Positions 1 to 12,036 of a stretch of DNA of 64,000 nucleotides are shown here, in pieces. Each line of letters starts with the position of its first letter. Position 1 is the first letter of the stretch. The DNA is from Aphanomyces cochlioides (lineage: Eukaryota; Oomycota; Saprolegniomycetes; Saprolegniales; Verrucalvaceae), in the NCBI GenBank assembly GCA_019828595.1, contig JAHQRK010000005.1, positions 1,488,001 through 1,552,000 of the forward strand, written 5' to 3'. Both the position numbers and the translations under genes were made by a program. The notes beneath the pieces are model-generated. The model had not been told where the DNA came from, searched no databases, and saw only the letters and a program-made list of their open reading frames with translations.

Positions 1-2319
1 ATATGACCATACCAAGCGAGTAAATATCCGCTGCCACCGTGTAGTAGTGTTCCTTGAGGACCTCGGGAGCCTACATTTATTGGTGAATTCGTTGGAAAAG
101 TTGAGTTCATACCATCCAGCGATACGTGCCAACCCCAATAGTCATGGTTTCATTTGAAGTTTCACGAGCCGTGCCGAAATCTGTCAATTTGGTTCCCTTT
201 TTGGTGTCCATGAGAATATTGCGAGACTTGAGATCGCGATGAATGATATCAAGCGAATGCAAATAGACCAAGCCTTCGACAATCGAAAGCAAGCAGTCGA
301 TTTTCTCGCGCCATGTAAATGTTGTCGAGTTGGCATTGGGATTGCTCGGCTTGGTTTCTTCCAGGACATTCTTCAAATCCCCACGATCCATCCACTCCAC
401 CACCATTTCCAACATGATGGGTGTAGCCCAACTGGCACCGATTGTGCGAACGATGTACGGGCAATCCAATCTACACAAACATATAATGTGTAAGAACTAT
501 TTGTGCTGGCAAAGTATTCGTACTGTGAAGTGAGCTTAATTTCATCGATGAGAAATTGGACATCGGCCTTGGTATTCTTCCCAGGCAGAAGACACTTAAT
601 CGCAACCACCTCACCTGAGAAGAGTAGATGAAAGCGTGTCAATTTTCACTCTTACCTTTGTACTCTCCCAAAAATACTTGACCATAAGCGCCTTGGGCGA
701 CAGATTTAGTCTTGGTCAACGCTTTTTCATCCAAACGAATCAATTCCAAAGCCTACCAATGAAATAAGAGTTAATTCAATGTCCTGGCTTGATATCAAGT
801 TTACTTCCATATTAAACACCGCACTGTGACCTCCTTGTGTAGTATTTTCAGTGTTCGCTGTTTGTTGTTGGTATTCAAAGCCATTTGCATCGAGGTTCTT
901 GCTTTTCCTACAATCAAAAATCATTCTAAGAATACGGTCCTTTCTGTACGCTTTTGATCGCTTATATCGATTGACGAGAAACCAAACCAACAAGCCCAGA
1001 GCAAAACCACCACCAGCAACTCCCCCAAGAATCGCGCCCATGCTAACTGAATCTGACTTTGGGGCAGTAGGTGCAGCTGTTGATGTCGGGACGACATCAG
1101 AGGCAATGAAGGGAACTAAATTCACGACCAGCGTTGAGCAAAAAGAGAAACACGAAGAAATGTCTACCTGACGAGACGCAAACATTAAAACTCTTGAGTG
1201 GCATGATCGTGTTGGGCGATTTACAAGTCTTGGTTACGTCAATACCTTGGACTTGAAACGTTGGGGTGGTCAACAAGACTTGATACGTCGAGTTGTCAAT
1301 TAGAAATGTCGTGAACACTGACACGTCGAAGAATCTATTTGGCGGGTCAGCTTCGATTACAGATGGAGCGTACAATTTAGTTAATTTGGAGGAAAATGAT
1401 ACGTTGGTCAACGACGTGAGAGTTGGAGTGCCGGTGAACTTTACTTCGTTGGCTCTTCGGAAGTCAATATTTTCCAATTTAGTAAATTGATTTTCCCATC
1501 CAAAACTACAAGTCAAGGCTTGAAATGATGACCTGCACACAAACGACTTACAATTCGGCAAGTTGGCCGTAGGGAATTGTTGTTGGCATCTCAGTCAATC
1601 CGTCTTGAGCGATCGAGCTATGTTAACCTTAGGTGAGCACTCACAAAATCCTTTGTAATAGCTTACATGCGCGTCATTGCTCGAGGAAAGACAGCTCCGT
1701 CGTAGGAAATACCAGGATTGTTTTGGAAATCCCTATGGAACGTTCACATCAAAGCAGCACTTCAACATAATTCTATACAAGAGGGAGACATTCGACGACG
1801 ACAGGTTGCCAATCTTCTTCAATCCATTTCCGAAAAATTGGCTGCAAATACATTTAGCCTGCTACTCTCTCAGTCGTTCACGTACATTTGAGTGTTCCAG
1901 ATTAAAGGTAGACTTGCAAGGTAGTCCGCGGAATCTATCCTCGCGTCAAAATCGTGCACATACATATAATTCCACCTTTGATAATAAGCACGTCAGTATT
2001 CGTCGGATCTTTCTCCACATTCGCTTTTGAATACGATTTCCCTGCAATTTGCTAGTCAAATACACATGAAGCGACCAAGCCACTGCACCGCTTACTTTGC
2101 ATTGACTATCCACCAAGCACAGAATCGCTCCTGCTTGGGTGCACATGGTCGGGTCAGACGTAAACGTTCTATTGAAATTTGCGTACGGGCACGTCGCCGC
2201 TTCGGTCGTTCCTGCTGCAGCGATCAAAGCCGTGCATATCTAGACATCCATCGAAGCTTAGAGCGGTGTTCTTTCGCGAATTTCCGTACCAATGCGGCGG
2301 CTGTCTCGGTCCGTCGCAT
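1..2319 (-). CDS. LRR-type transmembrane receptor kinase (3' end outside window)
   Basis: Partial gene read right to left. The start at 2319 gives a signal peptide split by an intron with donor GTACGG; the mature N-terminus has the Cys pattern TCPYANFNRTF. Extracellular repeats with LRR-like spacing (for example KLENIDFRRANEVKF) lie at about 1.1-1.5 kb. A glycine-rich membrane helix is near 1000 (GAILGGVAGG), followed by a basic stop-transfer stretch. The kinase begins with VAIKCLLPGK at about 600, and HRDLKSRN, DFGTA and GTYRWM are visible before the sequence runs off the edge at the APE region. It is a tyrosine-kinase-like Ser/Thr kinase presumed to signal at the plasma membrane; the ligand is unknown. 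Introns are small. It is a close paralogue of the kinase at 18,380, with the same signal-peptide intron position. Confidence 0.85.
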
Positions 2320-2638
2320 GGTGCTTGGTTGAGAAACTTCGCAAAAAAACAAATTTCACCAAAATGCGCACTTTTGGATTTCCTTAATCAAGATATAAAT
2401 TCATCAAACAGCCAATCAAATGGGAGCTTAAACTACTTATTTTGTGGAAATTCCCCAGTTCCTATCCTCTGCCGAACACAAAAGACGACAAGTACAAAGT
2501 GTGAAATATGTTCAGAGGCCACCACTGCCAACAACAGCGCGACGTTGTAGCGAGTCCCCATCTAAAGGAAGAAGCTCACCAGCTTGGCCTTGAAATGCCG
2601 ACTGAACGGAGCTGAATGACCTATATATGATGGATCTT

Positions 2639-3796
2639 TCAGTCCGACGGGCGTGTGGTGTCGACAACATGTTCGTGCCAGACAATTGGATTTGTCTCGA
2701 CTTCGACGATCAACGATGTCGCAACTTCGAGGATGTGTTGGGCCAATATGGTCTCGCTTAAGGCGTAGACGAGCTCTTCACCCCAAGGAATGCCTTTCTC
2801 TTGAGGTTGAGGTGTGTGGGTGTTTACCACAAGCACCAGACCAGCGTCTTTGCTTGGGGATAGTGTCGATGGCCGAGAGGCTTTGTCTCGAGAGGCCACC
2901 ATGCTGGTTTTATCGCTCCACAGATGGCATTGAATAGGATCTTGATGCAGCGGTGATGCTAGCAATCATAGCCTGAAGTGATGGAGAGAGGTGCACGAAC
3001 GGCAAGTGCGTCGATGGTCGAAGCCAGATCGATGATCTCTCTTCCATGTCGTGTATGCCGAAGCGACGAGAAGTAGATGACCGTTGAACCACTGGACTCC
3101 TGTCGCGCCGCCACCTCAGGTTGAGAAGAAAGCAGCAAGATTCCACATCTACCGGTAGTCTGACTATAATGCAGTCGAATGGAAAGCAGGCTGCTCTACC
3201 TGGTACTCTAAAATGTTTAACAGAACAACCAATCTCATCACGATTCACTTTACACCTCATTCGTCGTTATCCATCAGCGTCATACGCGATAGAATGGAAA
3301 TTGTCGGCAATTGCCGCGCGATGAGATTGCAATCACCAAGTCCATTTTTGAAAATGCAGTGCTTCACAGTCAAGTAAATCTTCCGGATAACACAGAAAGG
3401 ACGAACAGGATGGCGGCCATTGAGGAGACGAAGCGCTGTGAGGTTGAAGGTCAATGCTGGCGTCAACTTACGTAGTTTACTTCCGTTGGAGTTCATCCAT
3501 CGGTCGTGGGAGATATCGTCGCCGAAAACTATATATCCTGGCTTTCATGGGGTCAAGGAGTCGTCGCGATCGTCTCGATTGAGAGAACGTTCTCTTCCAA
3601 CGAAAGCGAATTCATCCTGGTTGAGAGGCTGAACAGGTCGCCTCTTTGCTATCACGATTCCATGTCGTGGGGTCGATTGACGTGGGTCCGAACAAACAAT
3701 TTTCGGACGAAACTTGCAAGATGTTGGATGAAACGCAGGTTGGGAAAAAAGTTCGTCCAGTGGGGATTCCACATCGAAGTAATAGGCAAGATCCAT
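2639..3796 (-). CDS. unrecognised minus-strand locus, possibly degraded
   Basis: I do not recognise this protein. A start at 3796 (MDLAYYFDVESPLDELF) opens an 83-codon frame that stops near 3546. The same frame continues beyond the stop with PGYIVFGDDISHDRWMN and a good GTAAGT donor near 3470. Further left, open stretches such as STVIYFSSLRHT (about 3070) and LVLVVNTHTPQPQEKGIPWG (about 2840) look protein-like and end in a stop at 2639. No intron removes the in-frame TGA near 3545, so this is either a pseudogene, a gene with a sequencing error, or two genes. Its start lies 39 nt from the divergent ankyrin gene, which favours a true promoter between them. Confidence 0.3.
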
Positions 3797-3835
3797 TGCC
3801 GCTGGCAGCTTCTCAAGTTCAGTTGATCTTTCGCG

Positions 3836-6324
3836 ATGCAAGAAGAAAAGCAAGAGAGAAATCTGACGTCTCTGTCGATGGAGAGTCATTCGTCTCCACG
3901 TCGAAGCGGCCAGGCGGGAGCTCCACCTCCAGCGACCGAGCTACAGGTATTCAAGACCCCTCCGTGGTAAGACAGTGTGATCTCAAGTCTTCATCGTAGA
4001 CAGATGACGAGAATCCTTCGCGTCAACGTCAATGCAACAAGGTTTGTCTGGATGTCCATGGCACAGACTCCTAACCTCCCGCAGGATCGACGCAATCCAC
4101 TTCTCGAAGCTGCGAGGAACGGCGATGCATCTGCCATGTCGGGACTTTTATCGTCGAATCATCCCAACGTTGATGTCCAAGACCCTTTCGTACACTCATC
4201 AATGTTGACCTTTTCATGTGACCATGTACTTGTCTAGACACTCGAAACTCCACTCATGATCGGCGCCAAGCTTGGCCATTTGAATATCGTCCAGCAATGT
4301 CTTGCTGCGAACGCCAACGTCAACATCGTGTCAATCGTAAGTTCATCTCCATCATGAGCCATTGCGAAGCTGGCAAGGATAGGATGGCGCAACAGCGCTC
4401 TTGTATGCAGTCAAACCTGGCTTTACCACGATTGTTCAAGCGCTCCTTGACGCTCAAGCAAATGTGCACGTCGAGGACTACGTACGGACGCATGCGACCT
4501 TGATTGCATCTTAAATTTCGACAGCATGGTGACACTGCGATCAAGCTAGCCGTGAGTAATCACCATGCCGAAATCGCGTGGTTGCTCTATGATCACGGCG
4601 CCGAGAGGATCGACGCAGACAGCTTCAACAGTGTGAGTTGATGCGCCATCTCCAATATCTTTAACGTGGAGTGAAGCAGTACAGGTTCATGTCTGTCGAC
4701 GACCCCAAGGTTGTGCTTTACAAGTATGAAGAAAAGCAGACTCAAAATGTAGATGAATGGAGACATCCAAGCTCAACTTTGCCAAGCGGCGGCGGACGGC
4801 GATCTTCCAGTCGTGCAGCGATTGCTCCAAGCTGGCATCGATGCCAATTCAGTCAGCAAGGTACGCTGCGATAGAATCATCACCTTCAATCGATGGATAT
4901 GAAGGACGAACAGACCCCGCTCTTGCTGGCATGTTTTCACAAGCACGATGCCGTCATCAAAGAACTCTTGGAGTACGGCGCTGATGTCAATTGCACCGAC
5001 TGGGTATCATGAGAATATTCATGTCGAAGTCAGCGTATTCCGTCGTAGTTGGGACGATCCCCACTCTTCCATGCAGCGAAGCATGGAGATTATGCACTCG
5101 CATCGACCTTGATTGCACTTGGAGCGACGGCAGATCCTGTCGACGAGGTAAAACCACTATTGGCGATTCATTATTGAGCTTGTGGTAGCTGGGTTGGTCG
5201 CCACTCTTGATTGCAGCTCGGTTTGGCTTTGTGGACATTGTCCAGCTGCTTGTGGATAACCATGCGTCTCAAAGTCGCAGAAATATAGTCTGACCAGCAA
5301 CTTATATTGGAATTAACTCATTCTTTCCTCTCGTAGAATGGGAAGAATGCAAGAGAGCTTGCCAAGGGGAAGGTCACGGCGCCGTGGTGAACGTTCTGGA
5401 TGCCAAGGTGGGTCTCCATGCTTATTCCTTGGTTCACCGACCACGTAGCTCGAGTCGTATCGCATTCAACGCATTGCTGCCTTGGAAGCATCAGACTTTG
5501 AAGCTGCGGTTCATTCGTTCAGTGAATTGATTCACGCAGTCAATTCACCAGAGCCTTGTGATGTATTGCTTCGATGCCGAGCACTCGTTGGACAGGGAGA
5601 CGTCCCGTTTGCGCTCGTGGATACTCAGTCATACATGCAATATCCAGGGGGAAAAACCGCGGATGGATTTGCATTTATTGGCGACTTGTATTTCCGTGAA
5701 GCCCCCATGTTCAGAGCGATGGATGCGTACAAGGCCGGATTGGATCTTGACCCACAACATGCGGCATGTCAAGCTGGAGTTGCTAAGATCTGGATGACGA
5801 AAGACGTCGAGCGGGTATTCGTCGATGACGCTCTTCGCTTGTTGAACGACCACGCATTGTACGAAGAGTGGTGTGAAGATGATCATGACTTTTCACCAAA
5901 GGTGAATCAAGTTGTCGTCAATCCAAGGGTGTATGATGCTCGCGACATGCGTCACGAGATTCTCAAGTTGATTTTACAACACTTGCTCGCCGCGGACCCA
6001 CTGGACATCGTTCAATCTACACTGAGGGAGGTGCCAATGCGTGAAACCCTGCCTGACAAATCGGCAATCACCCAAGTGTTTGAAAACGAAATCGCTCTGT
6101 TTGCGAGTTTGGCCAGCGATGCGTCCACAGTCGCCTTTTTGGGCGACAAGAACATCCTGGCCATGATACGCCACATTCAAGAAGATCCGACGGCATTATG
6201 GACCAAGTATTGGATGGATGCAAGCATGGCCTCGATTATGAATCTGCTCTTTCAAGATACGGCGAATGAAGACGACGCATTTGTCCTTGTGGAGAGCCAG
6301 GATGACGATGAACATCTCAGTTAA
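3836..6324 (+). CDS. ankyrin-repeat / TPR protein with STI1-like C-terminus
   Basis: A spliced gene. From the ATG at 3836, a low-complexity Ser/Pro-rich N-terminus leads through short introns into ankyrin repeats: NPLLEAARNGDASAMSGLL (4090), TPLMIGAKLGHLNIVQQCL (4245), TALLYAV (near 4400), DTAIKLAVSNHHAEIAWLL (4530), QTPLLLACFHKHDAVIKELL (4910) and GFVDIVQLLVDNHA (5225). The last long exon, from about 5450 to 6324, carries TPR-like helices (AALEASDFEAAVHSFSELI; GDLYFREAPMFRAMDAYKAG) and ends in FLGDKNILAMIRHIQEDP, which resembles the helical STI1 module of Hop/Sti1 co-chaperones. An adaptor or co-chaperone role is likely but inferred. The exon near 5340 must be read in the EECKRACQGEG frame, so its boundary is uncertain. 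Confidence 0.7.
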
Positions 6325-6910
6325 TAGCTTCCCTGACGTGCGCTCAAGTTGAATGCATTGTGCTTGTTACTCTACTAACAAAAGTTGTTAAATTCGTCGT
6401 AGACTCAAGCCATCCACAACTGGCAGGCAATTCGAGCGACACAAATGAACTAACAGCTTAGAAGTAATTTTAGTCCTTCAAGCATCAAATGAAGCTAGCA
6501 AAGAACTTGAGAGTCCGACCAACTTTTCATCCTTTCACTTCGCTGAGCTCGTATTCCCTGGCTCAACAGCGCATATTCCATGCTAACATAGCGACGGAGA
6601 TCACGCTCTCATATGTTACCAACTGATATCTACGTTAAAATCAGCTTGATTCTGTCAACAGAGCTTCCTTCCATTCCATTGTCAAGAGGACATCCACAAA
6701 TCGTTTGAACCCCTTCAACCCTTTCAAACTGCAACCCCTGTCGTATTAACCCCTTCAACCCTTTCGAGGGTAAACCCAGTCGGACTAACCCCTCAACCCT
6801 TTATGTTGATGAATCCATGAATTTCAATATTTTTATGGGTCCCCCTATCGTCATCCTCTTTTTTGCCAGCCCCTCGGCGAAGCACTTTTTGAGTTTGGGA
6901 CCGCAAGAGA
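6325..6910. other. intergenic region with CCCTTCAA repeats
   Basis: No gene is visible. The part from 6706 to 6802 holds three imperfect copies of a pyrimidine-rich unit, AACCCCTTCAACCCTTTC, spaced about 35-40 bp apart, directly upstream of the RMND1-like gene. It is not the oomycete telomere repeat. Confidence 0.5.
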
Positions 6911-8213
6911 ATGGTGCAGCGCCTGGGACTGTTGGCGGTGCAAAGATCGCTCGCAACGTCTCTTGGGCCGAAATCGTTTGCATGGTCCCGAGCGGGATTC
7001 TCTAGTGCATCGAAATTAACCATTCCAGCCACGGCCGCAGCTGTGCCTGCGCAAGACGTGTCGGCAACGATTGCACAAGCCATGGCAGAAGAAGATGCGC
7101 GCAAGAAACGAAAAGCCGAACACATGCCGATTCGAGCCGTGCATTTGGCCCGAAAAATGGATATTGTCGCGCTGTTCCAACGGTTGTATACGGATCGATT
7201 CAAAGTGAGTCATTACCTGTACAAAGACTCGATCGTGCTGCGATTGAGTGCCGCACCGGATGACCGCCAAGCCGCCTGGCTATCCAATTTGAATCTAAAC
7301 ATGAAACCATCGACCTTTTCCGCCTCTGCAACGAACCATGAACTGTCGAATCCGTCGATTGAAAACGAAATCCAGAGCCGTCGCGCCAAGGACAAATGGG
7401 TTGTCTACTTTGATTATGGCGCGATTGTGTTTTTCAACTGCGATGACTCTCTCACGGAAACGCTTGTAAAACATGCCAAGAAGTACTGCAGCGATGCATT
7501 TGACATTCGTGGTCATGACGAAGAGCTCTTGCTTGTGGCCGATCCTCAACAATCTCAATGGAGCGAGCTCAAGGAGAACAATATTCGTGTCCAAGAAATC
7601 GACCACGTGAATATTCAGGCAAGTTCATGTGGTGTTAGATCTCTTTTCTCACATCTACATGTAGGTCATTGCCGGTGTCTTGGCTCAAACCGTGGCTCTC
7701 GAGCACTACGAACGTCAAGTCGATGCCATTCTCGCCGAATTTGAAAAGCTCAACACGTTGGTTGAGAAGAAGGGACCACAGACTGCGCTTTTTGGCCTCA
7801 CATTCCTCGGCACACAGTCTACCGAGCGTGAACAACACCGCAAACTCTTCCAAATCGTTGCGACCAACAACACATTGCTCATTGATCTCGTGAGTAAACT
7901 CCGAGTAATCGACCGAAAGCGGCCAGGCGATGCTGCGTGGAGCCATACTCGGTATCACAACATGTGGGAGATCCTTCTTGAAGAGTTTGAGCTCAACGAA
8001 CGCTTCAACAATCTCAATTTCAAGCTCGAACTCATTCAGCACAACACCAAGGTACAAGACTTGACTTGGACAATGACTTAATGCTGTGTCATGTAGTTTT
8101 TCCTCGAAGTCTTGAGCTCGCACAAAGGCACACGCATGGAATGGTACATTATCATCCTCATCGCTGCAGAATTGGCCATCAGTGCGTATGAATTGGCCAT
8201 GAAGTTGCATTAA
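6911..8213 (+). CDS. RMND1 / Sif2-family (DUF155) mitochondrial inner-membrane protein
   Basis: Three exons. The N-terminus MVQRLGLLAVQRSLATSLG is arginine-rich without acids, a typical mitochondrial presequence. The DUF155 core is seen in KDKWVVYFDYGAIVFFNC and in VIAGVLAQTVALEHYERQVD, followed by helices and a C-terminal membrane segment (WYIIILIAAELAISAYELA). RMND1 relatives anchor in the inner membrane and support mitochondrial translation; that role is taken from the family. Intron 1 (7619-7664) uses a GC donor (GCAAGT) with a normal AG acceptor. The stop codon overlaps the stop of the convergent acyltransferase. Confidence 0.88.
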
Positions 8214-9511
8214 TTAGTCTTCCACTGGGCATGTTCATGTGGCGCTTTTCGAGTCGTAAATGCAGACGCCGGGTCGCGACCACCGCCTTGAACATGCGAC
8301 CAATATTTGTTGAACGAAATAAAATCGTCAGTCGACAAATCGACACATTTCGTTCGAAGCATGGATGCAAGAAGAGATGGAATTGTTGTCACTGACGCGG
8401 ACGCCGAGGAGACAAATTCGGCAGGCAACGTGGTCACTTTCATCGTGTGATACACATGCGAAAAAAGACGGCAGAGATGCCACAACGCAGAGCCGCATGT
8501 ATGTGTCGGTGAAATCGCTTTGTACTCGAACCTAGACACAACACAGTCACAACATACATATTGGAGCAGAGGGTAGTACTTGATCGCAACGACGTGAATT
8601 CGAGTTTCTTTGGGTAGTGTGTCGAGAACTGGAAGGAATCGCAGAACGCCCTTGCCATTGCTACGAGTACCCTAGGCTTATATTTAGCGATTTGGTGAAG
8701 AAAAAAACTGACCTCGGCAAAAACAACAACTGGTTTGGAAGCTCGACGGACTACGTCTTGCAACTTTACGGGCTATGTGATGAACGAAATATTACATCGC
8801 GAAGTATTCATGAACGTACGTTAGATAGTTGGTCCAATGGAGGAGCCATAGCCTGTCCAAGAGCTTGAAAAAGTCCACAGGAGTGAACAAGACCCTACAG
8901 CAAAATGTCAGAAGGCGTCGTTTTACGTCTGTCAACCTTGGACGCATCAGTAGCACTTGGATAGACAAAGGTTGGAGAGTAACGGTACGCCATGTAGATG
9001 ACATCAAATACACTCGTGTGGTTGCACACAATGACATCCCTAGCTTTGATTCCACTCAGAGCCTGTGGCTTGGAACCTGGAGCACTACAGACAGCTAAGA
9101 GTCAGGGCGTTGTTGTCACCATAGTTATGCTTACAGCAATCCCAAACGGCGGGCATTGGCAGGCTCGTCCTTGATGAAGACAGTCGCGACGACGAGGATG
9201 GATCCAACGACGAGTAAATCAATCGTGCGTTCGAAAAGTCGTCCAACGAATGGTATAAATGCCTGGATGACAGACAATACTCAGAGACTATGTAGTTGAT
9301 GCAAAGTACGTACGAGGATTGTCGACATGAGGTGCAAAATGGCCAAGATCAAGAACAGAGAAGCGAGAAGAATCCATCGCAACAAGGCAAGAATGCCCCC
9401 AAACAAGATTTGCGTCCATCGAAGCACGATATTCGAGGGCAACTGATGCGGCGGCGCCACAAATGGATTGATTCCCGTCGTCAAGTCGGACCATCGGCTG
9501 TACTTCTCCAT
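8210..9511 (-). CDS. membrane-bound lysophospholipid acyltransferase (PlsC/LPLAT family)
   Basis: Spliced gene starting MEKYSRWSDLTTGINPF at 9511. Two hydrophobic helices near 9350-9430 and 9180-9250 anchor it, presumably in the ER. The catalytic NHX4D motif reads NHTSVFD at about 9025, and the acceptor-binding motif EGTRSNGKGVL falls around 8660 across an intron. These are motifs 1 and 3 of the glycerolipid acyltransferase family (LPAAT/LPCAT/AUP1 type). The C-terminal part (STDDFISFNKYW) is not a family I recognise. The acyl acceptor cannot be decided from sequence. It is convergent with the RMND1-like gene, and the two stop codons share bases at 8210-8213. Confidence 0.8.
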
Positions 9512-10189
9512 GATGGCTTTTCTTGGGAATTGACCATGGACTACTAATCATCCTACTATTCAACTTACTACTGAGCTCCAATGTTTTACCTCTGAATACT
9601 AATAAATTAATTAATACGGGTAACCTTGCACTTGTAGTTTGCCCAAGCAAAGTCAAAGTGCACACGACAATACCTCTAGAGAGGGATACGGCAACGATGG
9701 AATGCATTTATGATCGTCTTCTGCTTTGCTTTGCCCATATGTATCTTACTCCTTCACTGCCATTCATCCCATACGTAACGTTGGCTCAATCTTGGACTTT
9801 TGCTCAAAGTTGATCTCAACGACTCCATCAACTCCTCGGTATCACGTAGAGATCTTGTGCCCCATCTTTCTTGCTCCTAGGCGAATAACATAGCGCATGA
9901 TTTTTGAGCTGATACGCATGATGGCCACAAGTCTGTTGTATTCACCAAACCAAGCAATAAAACTCGGTTTGCGAACGGGCTGAACAATGAATTTGCAAAA
10001 ATCTCAATCCAACAACAGGCCGTGTTGAGGCAGACTATAAGACATGCTGACGAGAGCGTTTTCAACTTTTAAGGGAATCCAAGTTGTGCCTATAATAGAA
10101 TCGAGTTATATCTTCTAAAGATTTTTCACCTTGGTTTGAAAGGCTACTATTAGTACTACTATAACTTTTGGATTTGTGTGGACGCAAAG
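9512..10189. other. intergenic, divergent promoter region
   Basis: Separates the divergent acyltransferase and SmD3 genes. Short AT-rich stretches (around 9590 and 10,090) but no open frame with protein-like content. I see no gene here. Confidence 0.5.
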
Positions 10190-10603
10190 ATGGCCGTGAC
10201 GGGAAAGCGCGGCGTTGGGATTCCAACGATCCTCCTGCATGATGGCGAAGGCACGATTGTGACAGTGGAAATGAAGAATGGAGATCTCTACCGAGGATAC
10301 CTTGACGAGACAGAAGACAATATGAATTGCTTGCTCAAAGATGCGATAAGGACCGATGTGCGCGGCATCACGACTCATTGCGAACACGTCTATTTGCGAG
10401 GATCCCAGATTGTGTTTATAGTGTTCCCAGACATGTTGAAACATGCTCCGTTCTTTAAACGTGTCAAGCTGTGGAAGAAACATCGAGGGTCGATACCAGC
10501 ATTAGGTTTGGGCGGAGGGGCACATATAGGTCTTGGGTCTGGCCCACGTGGCCAAGCTGGCGCGATCATGCGAAAGAACCAAGCTCGCCGCCTCGGACCT
10601 TAA
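10190..10603 (+). CDS. SNRPD3: small nuclear ribonucleoprotein SmD3
   Basis: An unspliced 137-residue protein. The Sm1 motif is seen in GEGTIVTVEMKNGDLYRGYL and the Sm2 motif in VYLRGSQIVFIVFPDML, the normal Sm fold spacing. The C-terminus is basic and glycine-rich (GLGSGPRGQAG) with RR and GR dipeptides, as in SmD3. It forms part of the heptameric Sm ring on spliceosomal U snRNAs in the nucleus. The start at 10,190 (MAVTGKRGVGIPTILLHD) matches the family N-terminus; an upstream in-frame codon at 10,178 is not ATG. It is convergent with the Bin3-type gene 70 bp away. Confidence 0.95.
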   Translation: MAVTGKRGVGIPTILLHDGEGTIVTVEMKNGDLYRGYLDETEDNMNCLLKDAIRTDVRGITTHCEHVYLRGSQIVFIVFPDMLKHAPFFKRVKLWKKHRGSIPALGLGGGAHIGLGSGPRGQAGAIMRKNQARRLGP

Positions 10604-10673
10604 AGTTTACCTTGAGTAACACCTCTAATATGACACCGGTACGTCTCCTCTTACGTATTATTTCAACCTAAGT

Positions 10674-11821
10674 CTACTTGGTGTAGAGGTAAATTGGACG
10701 CTTGAAGCCTTGCGTGGAAGTGCTACACACTTTAAGCAACTTCACCGACGAAAACCCGACAGTAGCAGTCAAATACTCTTCAAAGTCTTTTGGCCGAAGC
10801 TTGATCCGATCGTAATTTGCACGTGTCGTGTCGTTGGTGTGCTTTCGATTGTAGTACGATTTCCATTTCTAGTTCCACTTGAGATTTGCCATTGTACAAG
10901 AGAGGCTTTACCTGCGGCTCCAAGACAAAGAGCCCTCCAGGCAGAAGCAACGAGTAAACCAAATGAAAGAGTTGCTTGAGTCCATCATCTCCATGAAACA
11001 AATGGATCCATTTTGTCACACTCAAGCTGGACACAGAGTTAGAAGGCTGACACAGTGCAGCTTTGTACCATGTAATCACATCGTAGTCTTTGCCAGTGTG
11101 TGTATCCAAAATGATGTTTTCCCGCTTGAACACAACGTTATATGGAAAGCGTACTCTACAACGAGCGGTCACAAAACGCAATCATGAAGAAACGCACACC
11201 CTGATGCAAAGCTTCCGATGTTTGGTAAAGGATCAGGTGTTGCATGGACGGTTGGCTTCCACAGACGGAATGATAGAGGCAGTTCTTCGTCGTCCTCGCT
11301 ACTCTGGGTCAACAGATAAAGTTTCGCATTGAATTCTCAAATACTTACTTGCACTTCGCGGAAAGCTTCTGTTACCGTGAGTTTGGAAATGTATTCCTTA
11401 AGCGAAGCTCGAGCAGTATTGATCAAGTCAGGATCGGCATCAATGCCCATGATAAATGCTGGTGAAAATCGTCGAGCTACGCAATTATTGTTAGTCGTGC
11501 GAACACAGTAAAGAACACACCGATTTCTAGAGTCATCTCGCCTGAATTGCACCCAATATCCAACGCTTTCTTTCCCTCAAACCATTCCTTTTCAAAGATA
11601 GAAAGTCTTGGATCTTCTTCCAGTTTGCCTTCAATCGCTCCTCCGAGGCGAAAGTTATAGTACCTACAAAGTAATCGTGTGAGTTATGTCATGCATTACC
11701 AAACGAGTAAGGACTTCTTAAAGTTACCGACACGCAGTTTTTCTTGATCGTCTGCTGTTTCTTTGGTTGCTTGGAGCTTCTTCTCGCCATGACCTTTCTC
11801 GTCGTCATGGCGCCGCTTCAT
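10674..11821 (-). CDS. Bin3/MEPCE-type RNA methyltransferase
   Basis: Five or so exons. A lysine-rich N-terminus ([15 protein letters not shown]) is followed by [19 protein letters not shown], matching the GNY..YY.YR signature of Bin3 enzymes. The SAM-binding motif is [16 protein letters not shown] and [13 protein letters not shown] follows. After an intron comes [19 protein letters not shown] and [12 protein letters not shown], the Bin3 hallmark. The last exon ([12 protein letters not shown], then [19 protein letters not shown]) ends at 10,674. Family members methylate the 5' gamma-phosphate of 7SK/U6-type RNA. The last intron needs the acceptor after GGAACTAG to keep frame. A divergent SRP68 gene starts 216 bp away. 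Confidence 0.9.
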
Positions 11822-12036
11822 ATTTGAAAATGATCGAAAATCGCAAGTTTCTTGTATTTAATTGGATAAAAATTCATCCGTCAGTAATTAAACATTTTAA
11901 TTGGATAAAATTAATATTTGTAGAATATTTGATTGGATCATTAACTTTAATTTTAGCCAATGATATGGTTCTAATGAATGCCACTCCATTTGCATTCGAG
12001 TGGTGTCAACGAGGAAGGGCGACACCGACGACGACA
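11822..12036. promoter_or_regulatory. bidirectional promoter with repeated ATTGG/CCAAT boxes
   Basis: The 215 bp between two divergent housekeeping starts contains TTAATTGGATAAAA at about 11,857 and again at about 11,897, GATTGGATCA at 11,931 and GCCAATGAT at 11,956. ATTGG is the inverted CCAAT box bound by NF-Y in eukaryotes. The repeat of the whole 14-mer suggests a functional site; no factor is shown by the sequence. Confidence 0.45.

Noticed and set aside
6706..6802. Possible telomere-like repeat
   Set aside because: The unit AACCCCTTCAACCCTTTC is not CCCTAAA/TTTAGGG and has only three imperfect copies in an internal position.
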